Assembly (NCBI RefSeq): GCF_013522925.1
Contig: NZ_JAAMQU010000005.1
Location: 248,001-312,000, forward strand
From: Pseudomonas japonica
GTDB lineage: Bacteria; Pseudomonadota; Gammaproteobacteria; Pseudomonadales; Pseudomonadaceae
Length of the DNA stretch: 64,000 nucleotides
Direction: 5' to 3'
The notes under the pieces are model-generated. The model searched no databases. It was not told where the DNA came from and saw nothing but the letters and a program-made list of their open reading frames with translations. The position numbers were made by a program, and so were the translations under genes. Positions 12,576 through 22,600 of the stretch are shown in pieces; positions within the stretch are counted from its first letter, which is position 1, and the number at the start of each line of letters is the position of its first letter.

Positions 12576-13313
12576 ATGCGCGCCCTCGTCTGTCTTTTTA
12601 TTTTCATCCTTGCCTTGGTGTCGCCGACATTTGCATCGGCGCAGCCGCTGCGCATCGTCACCGAGCCATGGGGGCCCTACGTTTACCAGGACGGCACGGC
12701 GCTCGCGGGTATCGACTACGAGATCGCCAACGAAGTCTTCAACAGGCTCGGGGTGCAGGTGCAGTGGCAGTTTTTGCCCTGGAAGCGCTGCTTGATGATG
12801 ATCGAAGAAGGTCAGGCCGACGCCGTGCTGGATATTTTCCGCACACCCACGCGGGAACGGCAGTTGATCTATGCCAACGAAGCGCTGTCCTCGGTCGAAT
12901 TCGTGCTGTACGAGGCAAACGAGCGCCCTCAGCCCGCCGCCCGCCTGAAGAGCCTCCAAGGCTTGCGCGTAGGCATAGCGCCGGGTTTTCTCTATGGGCC
13001 AGTGTTCGAAGGTTCACAGGCACAGAAGGAGCCAGCGCCCAACCTGGAAGCCAACTTTGGCAAACTTTTGCTTGGCCGTGTGGACCTGGTAATTGGCGAT
13101 CGCCGCCAAGGCCGGTTCGCTTTGCGGCAAACAGGCCTTGAGGGCCGTATAAGAGAAATCCCGGGCACCTTGCACAGCGACGTGCTGTATCTGGCGCTGC
13201 GCCGCACCGGTGAACTCGCATCGCTGGCCGAGCGTTTCGCCAGCACCTTGCAAGCCTTCAAACGTGAGCCCGCCTACCGGGAACTGCTCAAGCGCTACGA
13301 CCACGGACCGTAA
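12576..13313 (+). CDS. periplasmic substrate-binding protein, amino-acid ABC transporter type
   Basis: A 245-residue family 3 solute-binding protein. Residues 1-22 form a signal peptide ending ASA; the mature part starts LRIVTEPWGPYVYQDG and has the typical ligand-site pattern (GIDYEIANEVFNRLG, then QADAVLDIFRTPTRERQ). No permease or ATPase gene is adjacent, so it may be an orphan receptor or a sensor-type binding protein. Ligand unknown. It stands alone between the metF terminator and the rhlE promoter. Confidence 0.85.
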   Translation: MRALVCLFIFILALVSPTFASAQPLRIVTEPWGPYVYQDGTALAGIDYEIANEVFNRLGVQVQWQFLPWKRCLMMIEEGQADAVLDIFRTPTRERQLIYANEALSSVEFVLYEANERPQPAARLKSLQGLRVGIAPGFLYGPVFEGSQAQKEPAPNLEANFGKLLLGRVDLVIGDRRQGRFALRQTGLEGRIREIPGTLHSDVLYLALRRTGELASLAERFASTLQAFKREPAYRELLKRYDHGP

Positions 13314-13609
13314 CGCACGCCGGCTCAACGGCGGCAAACCCGCTTCCCTATAAAAAACCGGCCATCGGGCAGTGAAATCGCAGCGTCATGCCAACGCTCT
13401 GTTATACTCCGGCGTTCCCGCCAGGCTTACGCCCGGACGCCGGACCTCGCATTCCCTCTTCGCATGCCCGCGCCATGGCCCAGCCTCGGCAGCCCGCTGC
13501 GGACCCTCCGCGAGCGCCAGCAGTACCGGACGCGGTTGCGTCGATATCCGCCCCCGCGCCAGGCAAACGTTCCCTCGGGCCCAAGCCCTCACAATGAACA
13601 GGATTGCCC
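13314..13609 (+). promoter_or_regulatory. rhlE promoter and long GC-rich leader
   Basis: A 296-base gap. A good -10, TATACT, lies at 13403-13408; no convincing -35 is seen. Transcription from it would leave a leader of about 195 bases rich in GCC/CGC blocks with only short reading frames. Long leaders before DEAD-box helicase genes often take part in self-control, but nothing specific is identified here. Confidence 0.5.
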
Positions 13610-15508
13610 ATGTCCTTTGCTTCCCTCGGTCTCTCCGAGGCTCTAGTCAGTGCTATCGAAGCCGCTGGCTACACGCAGCCTACCCCCGTGCAACAGCGGG
13701 CAATCCCCGCCGTGTTGCAGGGTCGCGACCTGATGGTTGCCGCCCAGACTGGTACTGGCAAGACCGCCGGTTTCGCCCTGCCGATCCTGGAACGCTTGTT
13801 CCCAGCCGGCCACCCGGACAAATCCCAGCGTCACGGCCCTCGTCAGCCCCGGGTACTGGTGCTCACGCCTACCCGCGAACTGGCTGCGCAGGTCCATGAC
13901 AGCTTCCGTATCTATGCCCGCGACCTGAAATTCGTCAGCGCCTGCGTATTCGGTGGCGTAGGCGTGAACCCGCAGGTACAGGCCCTGGCCAAGGGTGTGG
14001 ACGTGCTGGTCGCCTGCCCTGGCCGCCTGCTCGACCTGGCTGGCCAAGGCAGCGTCGACCTGGCTCACGTCGAAATCCTCGTGCTGGACGAAGCCGACCG
14101 CATGCTCGACATGGGTTTCATCCATGACGTGAAGAAGGTGTTGGCGCGGCTGCCAGAGAAGCGCCAGAACCTGCTGTTCTCCGCAACGTTCTCCAAAGAC
14201 ATCACCGACCTCGCCGGCAAGCTGCTGCATAACCCGGAGCGGATCGAAGTCACCCCGCCCAATACCACGGTCGAGCGGATCGAACAGCGCGTATACCGCA
14301 TCGGCGCCAGCCACAAGCGCGCCCTGTTGGCACATTTGATTACCCAAGGCGCGTGGGAACAGGTGCTGGTGTTCACCCGTACCAAGCACGGCGCCAACCG
14401 CCTTGCCGAATACCTCGAAAAACACGGCCTTACCGCCGCCGCGATTCATGGCAACAAAAGCCAGAACGCGCGCACCAAGGCTTTGGCTGATTTCAAGGCC
14501 AACACTGTACGCGTGCTGGTGGCCACCGACATCGCGGCCCGTGGCCTGGATATCGACCAACTGCCCCACGTTGTGAACTTCGAACTGCCCAATGTCGAGG
14601 AAGACTACGTGCACCGGATCGGCCGTACTGGCCGTGCCGGGCGCAACGGCGAAGCGATCTCGCTGGTTGCTCCAGACGAAGAAAAGCTGCTCAAGAGCAT
14701 CGAGCGCATGACCCGGCAGAAGATCGCCGATGGCGAGCTGATGGGCTTCGACGCTAGCACCATCGAGGCCGAAAAGCCCGAAACCCGCGAACGTCCTCCG
14801 GCTAACAAGCCGCGCGGCCGTGAGCCCCGTGGGGACAAACCTGCCTCGGGCGGGCGCAAGGATAAAGGCAAGGACAAAGGGAAAGACAAGCCCCGCGAGA
14901 AAGCGGCCGATAGCCGCTCTGGCGAACAACGCGGCGCCGAGCGTACCGAAGGCCGTCAGCCCAGGGCACGTGGCCCCCGCCAACCCCAGCGCCCGGCACA
15001 GTCGGCTGGCGCGCCAGCGGTCGAACCCGGCAACCGGGACCCTGAAGCGTTCCTGGACGACGAAGTCGATAACTTTGGCAACCGGGCCGATTACGTCAGC
15101 CCCTACCAGAACCAGAAAGGTCAGGGCCGCAACCGTCGCCCTAATGCCCCTGCAAGTGCTGGCGTGAGCCAGGCTCCTGCGGCTGCCAAGGCCCCTGGCC
15201 AAGGCGCGCGTCGTAGCCAGCCTGCCGGGCCGCGTTCGGCTGCCGACGGTGGCGCCAAGCGCCCGCGTAACAATGCCGGCCAAGGTGCCGGTGCGGGGCA
15301 GAACCGCCGTGATAACCCACGCAACCGTCGCCCTCGCGAGGAAGGTGCAGTGCCGGCAGTGACCGAAGGCCGTCGCGAAGCGCCAAAGCCAAAGATCATC
15401 ATGAAAGAATCCAAGCTGGACCGCACCCTGACGGCCGAGCAGCTCGATGATCTGCAGAACCGCGCCAAAACCGGCGAGAAACCAGCCTTGCTGACCCGCA
15501 AGAACTGA
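13610..15508 (+). CDS. rhlE: DEAD-box ATP-dependent RNA helicase RhlE
   Basis: RNA unwinding enzyme. From the ATG at 13610 (AGGA six bases upstream) the protein has 632 residues. Motifs in order: Q motif QPTPVQQ, Walker [10 protein letters not shown] near 45-53, [25 protein letters not shown] and [11 protein letters not shown]. The helicase core ends near residue 375. The remaining ~250 residues form a basic, low-complexity tail rich in Lys, Arg, Gly, Pro and Asp, including KGKDKGKDK, ending with a conserved-looking block [13 protein letters not shown]. The tail is longer than in E. coli RhlE and probably binds RNA or ribosomes. Start TTG at 13604 is rejected. Confidence 0.93.
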   Translation: MSFASLGLSEALVSAIEAAGYTQPTPVQQRAIPAVLQGRDLMVAAQTGTGKTAGFALPILERLFPAGHPDKSQRHGPRQPRVLVLTPTRELAAQVHDSFRIYARDLKFVSACVFGGVGVNPQVQALAKGVDVLVACPGRLLDLAGQGSVDLAHVEILVLDEADRMLDMGFIHDVKKVLARLPEKRQNLLFSATFSKDITDLAGKLLHNPERIEVTPPNTTVERIEQRVYRIGASHKRALLAHLITQGAWEQVLVFTRTKHGANRLAEYLEKHGLTAAAIHGNKSQNARTKALADFKANTVRVLVATDIAARGLDIDQLPHVVNFELPNVEEDYVHRIGRTGRAGRNGEAISLVAPDEEKLLKSIERMTRQKIADGELMGFDASTIEAEKPETRERPPANKPRGREPRGDKPASGGRKDKGKDKGKDKPREKAADSRSGEQRGAERTEGRQPRARGPRQPQRPAQSAGAPAVEPGNRDPEAFLDDEVDNFGNRADYVSPYQNQKGQGRNRRPNAPASAGVSQAPAAAKAPGQGARRSQPAGPRSAADGGAKRPRNNAGQGAGAGQNRRDNPRNRRPREEGAVPAVTEGRREAPKPKIIMKESKLDRTLTAEQLDDLQNRAKTGEKPALLTRKN

Positions 15509-15523
15509 TTTTCACCGGCAATG

Positions 15524-15563
15524 AAAAACGCCGCGCTCCCTGACAGGGGCGCGGCGTTTTTTT
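15524..15563. terminator. bidirectional terminator between rhlE and yceI
   Basis: AAAAACGCCGCGC on the left pairs with GCGCGGCGTTTTT on the right, with a seven-T run. A strong intrinsic terminator on the plus strand and also usable from the minus strand, where it follows the yceI stop at 15578. Confidence 0.92.
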
Positions 15564-15577
15564 ATGCTCGCAAAGGC

Positions 15578-16177
15578 TTACTTCTTCTGCACGCCTTCGA
15601 ACACGAAGTACAGCTCAACGGTATCGGACTGCGGGCCGAGGTCCATGGACTTGGGCGCGAAATCCTTGCGGTTGATGCTAGTGGTGCCTTCGAAGCCGGC
15701 GCGGTAGCCGCCCCATGGATCTTTGCCTTCGCCCAGGAAGGTGGCCTTGATGACCACAGGCTTGGTTACGCCGTGAAGGGTAAGGTCGCCGGTCACATCA
15801 GCTGTGGTTTTGCCATCGGCGTTCTTGCCGGTTGGCTTGACGCTGGTGGACTTGAAGGTCGCTTCAGGGTAGTTGGCAACGTCCAGGAAGTCTTTGCTGC
15901 TGATGTGCTTGTCGCGCTCGGCCTGGTTGGTGAACACGCTGGCAGTCTTCAGGGTTACGTCGATCTTGCTGTCTTCAGGCTTGGCGGCGTCGAAGCTGAA
16001 AGTGCCGTCGAAATCCTTGAACGTACCGGTGATGAAGCTGTAGCCCAGGTGGCTGATCTTAAAGTTGACGAAAGCGTGCTGGCCTTCCTTGTCGATATGG
16101 TAATCAGCCGCCATGGCCTGGCCAGCGGTGAGTGCGGCAGTGCCGAGCGCAAGCGCGGCCAGAGTGTGTTTAAGCAT
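15578..16177 (-). CDS. YceI-family periplasmic lipid-binding protein
   Basis: A 199-residue secreted protein of the YceI family, a lipocalin-like barrel that binds polyprenoid or similar lipids in structures known from related proteins. Residues 1-23 are a signal peptide ending AMA; then [24 protein letters not shown], the family's opening strand pattern, and [12 protein letters not shown] near the middle. The start MLKHTLAAL at 16177 has a GGAAAT ribosome site; a longer reading to 16204 is unlikely. It is 36 bases downstream of the cytochrome b561 gene, a common yceJ-yceI pairing. Confidence 0.92.
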   Translation of the reverse strand: MLKHTLAALALGTAALTAGQAMAADYHIDKEGQHAFVNFKISHLGYSFITGTFKDFDGTFSFDAAKPEDSKIDVTLKTASVFTNQAERDKHISSKDFLDVANYPEATFKSTSVKPTGKNADGKTTADVTGDLTLHGVTKPVVIKATFLGEGKDPWGGYRAGFEGTTSINRKDFAPKSMDLGPQSDTVELYFVFEGVQKK

Positions 16178-16213
16178 TTTCCATTTCCTTTGCGGTACGT
16201 GCATTAATAAAGG

Positions 16214-16765
16214 TCAAGCTCGGCGGCCCAGCATGCGCACGAGGGTGGCATCCCGGTCGACGAAGTGATGTTTGAGGGCGGCAAGCCCGTGCAGTACGGA
16301 GAACACCACCAATACCCAGGCGAGGTACAGGTGGATGTCCCCGGCGCGCTCCGCCTGGTTTTCAATACCGCTGAACGCGGCAGGTACTTCGAACAGCCCG
16401 AAAACCGAGATCCCTACCCCGTCGGCCGTGGAAATCAGGTAACCCGTGACCATGACCAGGAAAATGTCCAGGTAGAGGAACAGGTGCACAGTCACTGCGG
16501 CTATCCGAGTAGGCCGGCCCTGGTTAGGCGTAGGCGGCGGCGGTGGGCTTACCACTCGCCACACCATGCGCAACACCATGAACAGGAACAGCACCAGGCC
16601 GATGCTTTTGTGCAGCTCCGGCGCTGCCTTGCGCCAAGGGTCGTAATAGCCCAGGCCAACCATCCATAGCCCAAGGGCGAACATGCCGAACACCGCAAGG
16701 GCGACGCCCCAATGCAGGAACAGGCTGACAACCCCGTAGCGAGAAGGTGAGTTTCGAAGCTGCAT
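16214..16765 (-). CDS. cytochrome b561 family di-heme membrane protein (YceJ-like)
   Basis: A 183-residue inner-membrane protein with four hydrophobic helices and the His residues expected for two b-type hemes: LFLHWGVAL (helix 1), LHKSIGLVLF, and DIHLYLAWVLVVFSVLHGLAALKHHFVD (last helix). It probably passes electrons from the quinone pool to a periplasmic partner; YceI is the usual neighbour and follows 36 bases later. The ATG at 16765 is preceded by AGAGG; a GTG one codon upstream is possible. A superoxide:quinone oxidoreductase role (CybB) is known for relatives and not shown here. Confidence 0.9.
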   Translation of the reverse strand: MQLRNSPSRYGVVSLFLHWGVALAVFGMFALGLWMVGLGYYDPWRKAAPELHKSIGLVLFLFMVLRMVWRVVSPPPPPTPNQGRPTRIAAVTVHLFLYLDIFLVMVTGYLISTADGVGISVFGLFEVPAAFSGIENQAERAGDIHLYLAWVLVVFSVLHGLAALKHHFVDRDATLVRMLGRRA

Positions 16766-17050
16766 CACAGCGCCCTCTGATTTCGTGGAGGAAGATTAAC
16801 CGCTTACCTATCGAAAAAAAGCGAAAAATTTAGCTTTTATTTATCGAATACCGCGATATGAATTATGTTCGTGATCCGTTAAGGCAAGGTTAATCAAGCA
16901 TTCGTTGTTCGCCACATGCGAGCACGCTGGGATCATTCCCGGATGTAACGCACAACCGGCCATACATTGCGGGTTGTCTGCGGGCAGCGCATTGCATAGG
17001 CTTGCCATCTTTTTTCACCGGCCCCTTCTCGGCGCCAATGGAGCTTGATC
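16766..17050 (+). promoter_or_regulatory. intergenic region with candidate bioA promoter
   Basis: 285 bases between divergent genes. The left third (about 16810-16870) is unusually AT-rich for this genome. A promoter-like pair TTGTCT (16974-16979), 17 bases, TAGGCT (16997-17002) would start transcription near 17009, giving a ~42-base bioA leader. No known biotin operator is recognised. Confidence 0.5.
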
Positions 17051-18457
17051 ATGAGCCTCAACCAGCACTGGATGGACCGCGACCTGGCGGTGTTATGGCA
17101 CCCCTGTACGCAGATGAAAGATCACGAACGCCTGCCATTGATCCCGATCAAGCGCGGCGACGGTGTATGGCTGGAAGACTTCGATGGCAAGCGCTATCTC
17201 GACGCCGTCAGCTCCTGGTGGGTAAACGTGTTCGGCCACGCCAACCCGCGTATCAACCAGCGCATCAAGGATCAGGTCGACCAGCTCGAGCATGTGATCC
17301 TCGCAGGTTTCAGCCATGCCCCGGTCATCGAACTGTCGGAGCGCCTGGTACGGATCACGCCTGAAGGCCTGGACCGGGTGTTCTACGCGGACAACGGCTC
17401 GTCCTGCATCGAAGTGGCGCTCAAGATGAGCTTCCACTATTGGCTCAACCGCGGCCAGCCGGAGAAGAAGCGCTTCGTTACCCTTACCAACAGCTACCAC
17501 GGCGAGACCATCGCCGCGATGTCTGTAGGGGACGTGCCTTTGTTTACCGAAACCTACAAGGCGCTTTTGCTCGACACACTCAAAGTACCTAGCCCGGATT
17601 GCTACCTGCGCCCGGAAGGCGTGAGCTGGGAAGCGCATTCGCGCACGATGTTCGCCGCCATGGAACAAACGCTCGCGGAGCACCATGGCACCATCGCCGC
17701 AGTCATCATCGAGCCCCTGATCCAGGGCGCTGGCGGCATGCGCATGTACCATCCGGTTTACCTGAAGCTGCTGCGTGAAGCTTGCGACCGCTACGGCGTG
17801 CACCTTATTCACGATGAAATCGCCGTAGGCTTTGGCCGTACCGGTACGATGTTCGCCTGCGAACAAGCCGGCATTCGCCCTGATTTCCTCTGCCTGTCCA
17901 AGGCGCTGACCGGGGGCTACCTGCCACTGGCCGCCTGCCTGACCACCGACGAGGTGTACCAGGCGTTCTACGACGACTACTCCACCCTTCGGGCGTTCCT
18001 GCACTCCCACAGCTACACCGGCAACCCGCTGGCCTGCGCGGCGGCGCTGGCCACGCTCGATATCTTCGAGCAGGACCGGGTAATCGAACGCAACCAGGGC
18101 CTGGCGCAGCGCATGGCCAGCGCCACCGCGCACCTGGCCGACCATCCTCACGTTGCCGAAGTACGGCAAACCGGCATGGTGCTGGCCATCGAAATGGTGC
18201 GCGACAAGGCCAGCCGCGAGGCCTACCCGTGGCAGGAGCGGCGCGGCCTCAAAGTATTCGAACACGCACTGGAGCGTGGTGCGTTACTGCGGCCCCTGGG
18301 CAGTGTGGTGTACTTCTTGCCGCCCTATGTGATTACGCCCGAGCAGATCGACTTCCTCGCGCAGGTAGCCACCGAAGGCATTGATATCGCCACCCGCGAT
18401 GGCGCCCCCGTAAGCGTAGCCACGGGGCTGCATCCAAACTTCCGCGACCCGGGCTGA
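17051..18457 (+). CDS. bioA: adenosylmethionine-8-amino-7-oxononanoate aminotransferase
   Basis: PLP enzyme of biotin synthesis that uses S-adenosylmethionine as amino donor to make 7,8-diaminopelargonate. The 468-residue protein has WHPCTQMKDHE near the N-terminus, the substrate-site SSWWVNVFGHANP, the PLP-site YADNGSSCIEVALKM and HDEIAVGFGRTG, and the PLP lysine in LSKALTGGYLPL. GGAG lies seven bases before the ATG at 17051; a TTG at 17045 is less likely. The other bio genes are not in the window. Placement next to rsmE and the Chp operon is standard for Pseudomonas. Confidence 0.95.
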   Translation: MSLNQHWMDRDLAVLWHPCTQMKDHERLPLIPIKRGDGVWLEDFDGKRYLDAVSSWWVNVFGHANPRINQRIKDQVDQLEHVILAGFSHAPVIELSERLVRITPEGLDRVFYADNGSSCIEVALKMSFHYWLNRGQPEKKRFVTLTNSYHGETIAAMSVGDVPLFTETYKALLLDTLKVPSPDCYLRPEGVSWEAHSRTMFAAMEQTLAEHHGTIAAVIIEPLIQGAGGMRMYHPVYLKLLREACDRYGVHLIHDEIAVGFGRTGTMFACEQAGIRPDFLCLSKALTGGYLPLAACLTTDEVYQAFYDDYSTLRAFLHSHSYTGNPLACAAALATLDIFEQDRVIERNQGLAQRMASATAHLADHPHVAEVRQTGMVLAIEMVRDKASREAYPWQERRGLKVFEHALERGALLRPLGSVVYFLPPYVITPEQIDFLAQVATEGIDIATRDGAPVSVATGLHPNFRDPG

Positions 18458-18502
18458 CGCCCGCCGCTTCATTACCTTTATCTGTGGGACGATTGTGGCC
18501 TC

Positions 18503-19231
18503 ATGAGACTTTCCCGTTTTTATGTCGACCTGCCGCTGGCCGTGGGTGAGCACCAGCTTCCCGAGGCGCAGGCCCATTACATCGGCCGCGTACTGCGGCT
18601 GGCCGAGGGAGACCGCGTTCAACTGTTCGATGGCAGGGGCCATGAGTACCTCGCGACCCTGCTGCAGGTTGGCAAGAAAACAGTGAGCGTACAGGTTGAG
18701 GAAATGATGCCGGGCTTGCCGGAATCCCGGTTGCATTTGCATCTCGGGCAAGGCCTGAGCCGTGGCGAACGCATGGACTGGGCCATCCAGAAGGCCACAG
18801 AACTGGGGGTGAATGAGCTCACGCCAGTGGTCAGCGAGCGCTGTGAGGTTCGCCTCAAGGACGAGCGCGCCGACAAACGCCTGGCTCATTGGCGCCAGGT
18901 AGCGATCAGCGCCTGTGAACAAAGCGGCCGCTCTACGGTGCCGGTGATTCACCCACCCCTCACATTGGCCGAATGGCTGGCAGCGTGCGAAGCGGATCTC
19001 AAGCTGGTGCTGCACCCGGTGTCCGCCCCCCTCAGCAGCCACGCAACGCCCGCCTCGCTAGCGTTCCTGATCGGCCCGGAAGGTGGCTTGAGCGAAGTGG
19101 AAGTGGAGCAGGCCCAGGCTGCGGGCTTTCATCCGGCACGGCTGGGCCCGAGAGTGTTGCGTACGGAAACCGCCCCGGTAGTCGCGCTTGCCTTGGCACA
19201 GCAGCTGTGGGGTGACTTCAGCCCGCAGTGA
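18503..19231 (+). CDS. rsmE: 16S rRNA (uracil-1498-N3)-methyltransferase
   Basis: SPOUT-class enzyme that methylates U1498 in the decoding region of 16S rRNA. The 242-residue protein shows the N-terminal PUA-like part (HYIGRVLRLAEGDRVQLFDGRG), the QKATELGV block near 97-104, and the SAM knot LIGPEGGLSEVEVEQA plus LGPRVLRTETAP near the C-terminus, both highly conserved. It follows bioA by 45 bases. Its 3' end overlaps the end of the convergent chpC gene by 14 bases. Confidence 0.95.
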   Translation: MRLSRFYVDLPLAVGEHQLPEAQAHYIGRVLRLAEGDRVQLFDGRGHEYLATLLQVGKKTVSVQVEEMMPGLPESRLHLHLGQGLSRGERMDWAIQKATELGVNELTPVVSERCEVRLKDERADKRLAHWRQVAISACEQSGRSTVPVIHPPLTLAEWLAACEADLKLVLHPVSAPLSSHATPASLAFLIGPEGGLSEVEVEQAQAAGFHPARLGPRVLRTETAPVVALALAQQLWGDFSPQ

Positions 19232-19682
19232 GGCGGCCTTGAAGAATGACCCCGGCGAGGGCGTCGAGGTCCGGCACCCGGGCAACGTCATTGCCGGCGA
19301 GCACCGCCGCCAGTTCCAGCGAGGCCAGCGGAACGTCGATGTAGCTCAGTTGGCTGTCTGCCTTGAAGATGCGGGGAATGCCTTGCACCAATAGCCCGAA
19401 GAACGGCAACCGCGGCCCTATCCCGTGCATCACGGCAATACGCACACGCTCGCCGCTGGGGAGGGGCTGCCCGCAAGCCGCTTCGAAACTCACCAACGGC
19501 AACGGACGCCCTCGCCAGGTAATATTGCCCAGGTCCCATGCCGCCACCGAGCCTGCAGGTACACCGGGCCGGTAGCCGATCAGTTCGGCGACTGCCACGT
19601 CCGGAACGATCAGCTGGCGCTCGGCCAGTGGCAGCAACAACGTGCTCAGCGTGTCACGTCGAGAAAAGGCCCGCTCAGGCAT
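19218..19682 (-). CDS. chpC: CheW-like adaptor of the Pil-Chp system
   Basis: A 154-residue CheW-domain protein, last gene of the twitching chemosensory operon. Typical CheW elements are visible: a hydrophobic strand QLIVPDVAVAELI, then WRGRPLPLVSFE and the GLLVQGIPRIF block. In P. aeruginosa ChpC is a second CheW adaptor linking additional inputs to ChpA. It starts inside the last codons of chpA (eight-base overlap), so translation is coupled. chpB, a methylesterase gene that stands between chpA and chpC in P. aeruginosa, is absent. Confidence 0.85.
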   Translation of the reverse strand: MPERAFSRRDTLSTLLLPLAERQLIVPDVAVAELIGYRPGVPAGSVAAWDLGNITWRGRPLPLVSFEAACGQPLPSGERVRIAVMHGIGPRLPFFGLLVQGIPRIFKADSQLSYIDVPLASLELAAVLAGNDVARVPDLDALAGVILQGRLTAG

Positions 19683-22600
19683 GCTTGCTGCTCCAGAAAC
19701 GTATCAGGTGCAGCAGTTGGGATTCCTGATAGGGCTTGCCGAGGAACTCGCTCACGCCCAACGCCATGGCGCGTTGGCGGTGCTTTTCCCCGGTTCGGGA
19801 AGTAATCATGATCACCGGGATAGTGGTCAGCCTTAGCTCGGCGCGCAGCCTGCTCACCAGTTCGAAGCCGTCCATCCGTGGCATTTCGATGTCTACCAGC
19901 AGCACGTCGGGCTGCTGCTCGGCCAGCAGTTGCAATGCTTCAACGCCATCCCGGGCGGTGAGTACACGTATTCCGTGCCGCTCCAGCAGACGGCTGGTGA
20001 CCTTGCGCACCGTTACGGAGTCGTCCACCACCAAGGCAAGCAACGGCTTGGTGGGTGGTGACACGTAACGGGCGGTGGGAATGGCCGTCGGGCCAGGGCG
20101 AAGGTGGGCGGCACGGATCTGCGCCAGCGGGTCGAGAATAAGCACCACGCGGCCGTCGCCCAGGATGGTAGCGCCACTGAGGCCAGGCACCGCTGCGAAC
20201 TGCGGCCCGAGGCTTTTCACCACGATTTCACGCGACCCCGCGAGCGCATCCACATGCAAGGCCACCTGATGATCCGGGGCGCGGACCAGCAGCAGCGGTT
20301 GCGGAAAACCGCCTTCCAGCGCGGCGGGCCGGGGGGTGACACCGAGCACGTCGCCCAGGTAGCGCAGGTCGTAAGACAGCTGCGCATAGCGATAACGCGG
20401 CACGCGCGTGGCATAAGCTGCGGCCAGTTCCTCCGGCGCTACCCGCACGATGCCTTCGATGCTGTTCAGAGGTACCGCGAACAATTGTTCGCCGCACTGC
20501 ACCATCAGCGCTCGGTTGATGGACACACTGAACGGCAAGTGAATCACGAAGCGCGCACCACTGCCGGCCTGGCTGTCGATGATCATGTTGCCGCCCAGCT
20601 GCTTCACCTCTTCGTGCACCACATCCATGCCCAGGCCACGGCCGGAGATCTGGGTGATCTTCTGTGCCGTGGAAAACCCCGGCTGCAGAATGAACTGCAA
20701 TACATCGTGGTCACGCAAATCGCTGTCAGGGCTGAGCAAGCCTCGCTTGATGGCCTTGTCGCGTACGGCCTGAAGGGGAATGCCGGCACCGTCATCGCTC
20801 ATTTCGATCACGATTTCGCCGCCTTCGTGGGCGACCCGCAAAGTTATCCGCCCCTGCTCTGGCTTGCCCGCGGCCAACCGTGCCGGCGCGCTTTCCAGGC
20901 CATGATCGATGGCGTTGCGCAGCATGTGCTCCAAGGGGGCGATCATGCGCTCGAGCACGGTGCGGTCCATCTCGACTTCAGTGTCCAGTGTCTCGAACTC
21001 AACGTCCTTGCCCAGCTCTTCGGCTACCTGCCGCACGATACGCTGCAGCCGTGGCAATACCCGGGCAAACGGGACCATCCGCGTGCGCATCAGCCCTTCC
21101 TGCAAACTGGAACAGATCCGCGCCTGCTGCGCGAGCAGCGCCTGTGCCTCCAGGTTGCGCGCAGCCAAGGTATCTTTCAGATCGGAAAGGTCGGATACCG
21201 CTTCCAGCAGGGCGCGGCCAAGCTCGCGCAGATGGGTCTGACGTTCGAGCTCAAGCGGATCGAAAGCGTCATGGGCCCCAGCGGGCGAAGCGCGGCCGCC
21301 TGGCGGCTGCACGGTTTCGTTGTCCAGCTGCAGCAACTGATCACGCATGCGGGCAAGGGTGGTTTCCATTTCCAGCATGGCCATGTGGCCATCGTTGACC
21401 TGCTGCTCCACCCGGCCTCGCGTAATAGAGGCTTCTCCAGCGAGGTTGGCAAGGCCTTCCAGGGTTTGCGCGGCCACCTTGATCTGGTCGGCGCCGCCGC
21501 GCTCGGCCATGGGCGCCTGATCTGCCACGGCAGGCCGTGCAGGTTCGCGGGGCGGAGGCAGGATCCGGCTGCCGTAGCCTTGCACCGCATCGAGCAGGGT
21601 GAAATCCACGGGCGCCGCATCGCCCGCGCGAACCGTATCGAGCATCAAGGCCAAGCGGTCATGGCCCTTGTGCAGCAATTTGAACAGGGCCGGGGCGGGC
21701 TCCAGCTCCCCGGCCGACACCCGCTCGTAGAGGGTTTCCAGCTCATGGGCCAGGTCGCCAACGGGGCCCACCTCTGCCATGCGGGCACCGCCCTTGAGGG
21801 TATGGAGGTCACGCAGAAGGTTCTCCACCTCCAGCGCGTTGCTCGGCTCGGCCTGCCATCGAGCCAACGCCGCGCCCGCACTTTCAATCAGGTCGGCGCC
21901 CTCCTCGAGAAACACCTGCAGCAGCTCGCGCTCGGTAGCCTGCGCGTCGTTCTCCTCAACGCCAGACGTATCCTCGCCCGGTGATGGCAGTGCCGCATTT
22001 ACATCCTCCAGCCACACGGATAACCAAGGTGCTTCTTGCGGGCCGTCCGGGCCGGCCTCGGCCATCCGCCTCAACCATTCGTGCAGGCGTTCGTGCGCCT
22101 GACGTACGCGTGCTTCGCCATCCATAGTGGCCGCATCGTGCAAACGGCCATACAACCCGGCAACTGCTCTGGCATAGCTTGCAAAAGGCTCAAGCCCCGC
22201 CAGCGTGGCGCCCCCTGCCAGGGTGTGCAGGTCGCGCTCCAGGGCAACCAGCGCGCTATCCCGCTGAGGATCTTGAAGCCACACCCGTAGCGCCTCGTCG
22301 GCGCTTTCAAGCAGGTCGGCGGCCTCGTCCAGGAAGAACGCCAGCCATTCGCTATGCGGCGCACCTGCACCGGGCGGCCCGGAAGGCAAGGCTTCAGGCA
22401 GGCGCTGTGCCGCTGCCTGACCTACCGCGCCCAAGTCGTCAGGGGCGAGGGCGTTTTCAATCCAGTACCGCAGCCGACGAAGGTGCATCGGACGCGCAGC
22501 CACGGGCTGACCCGCCGCTAATTCGTCAAACATGTCGTAGAGGGCATCGTGAGCTTGCGCCGCTGCCTGGAGCACAGCGGCGGAGGCGGCCAGGCTGGCT

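Noticed and set aside
13643..15283. 546-codon minus-strand frame opposite rhlE
   Set aside because: Antisense of the helicase; the plus strand shows all DEAD-box motifs.
20104..21984. 626-codon plus-strand frame opposite chpA
   Set aside because: Antisense of the kinase domain region; no motif, no promoter, and the minus strand is clearly ChpA.
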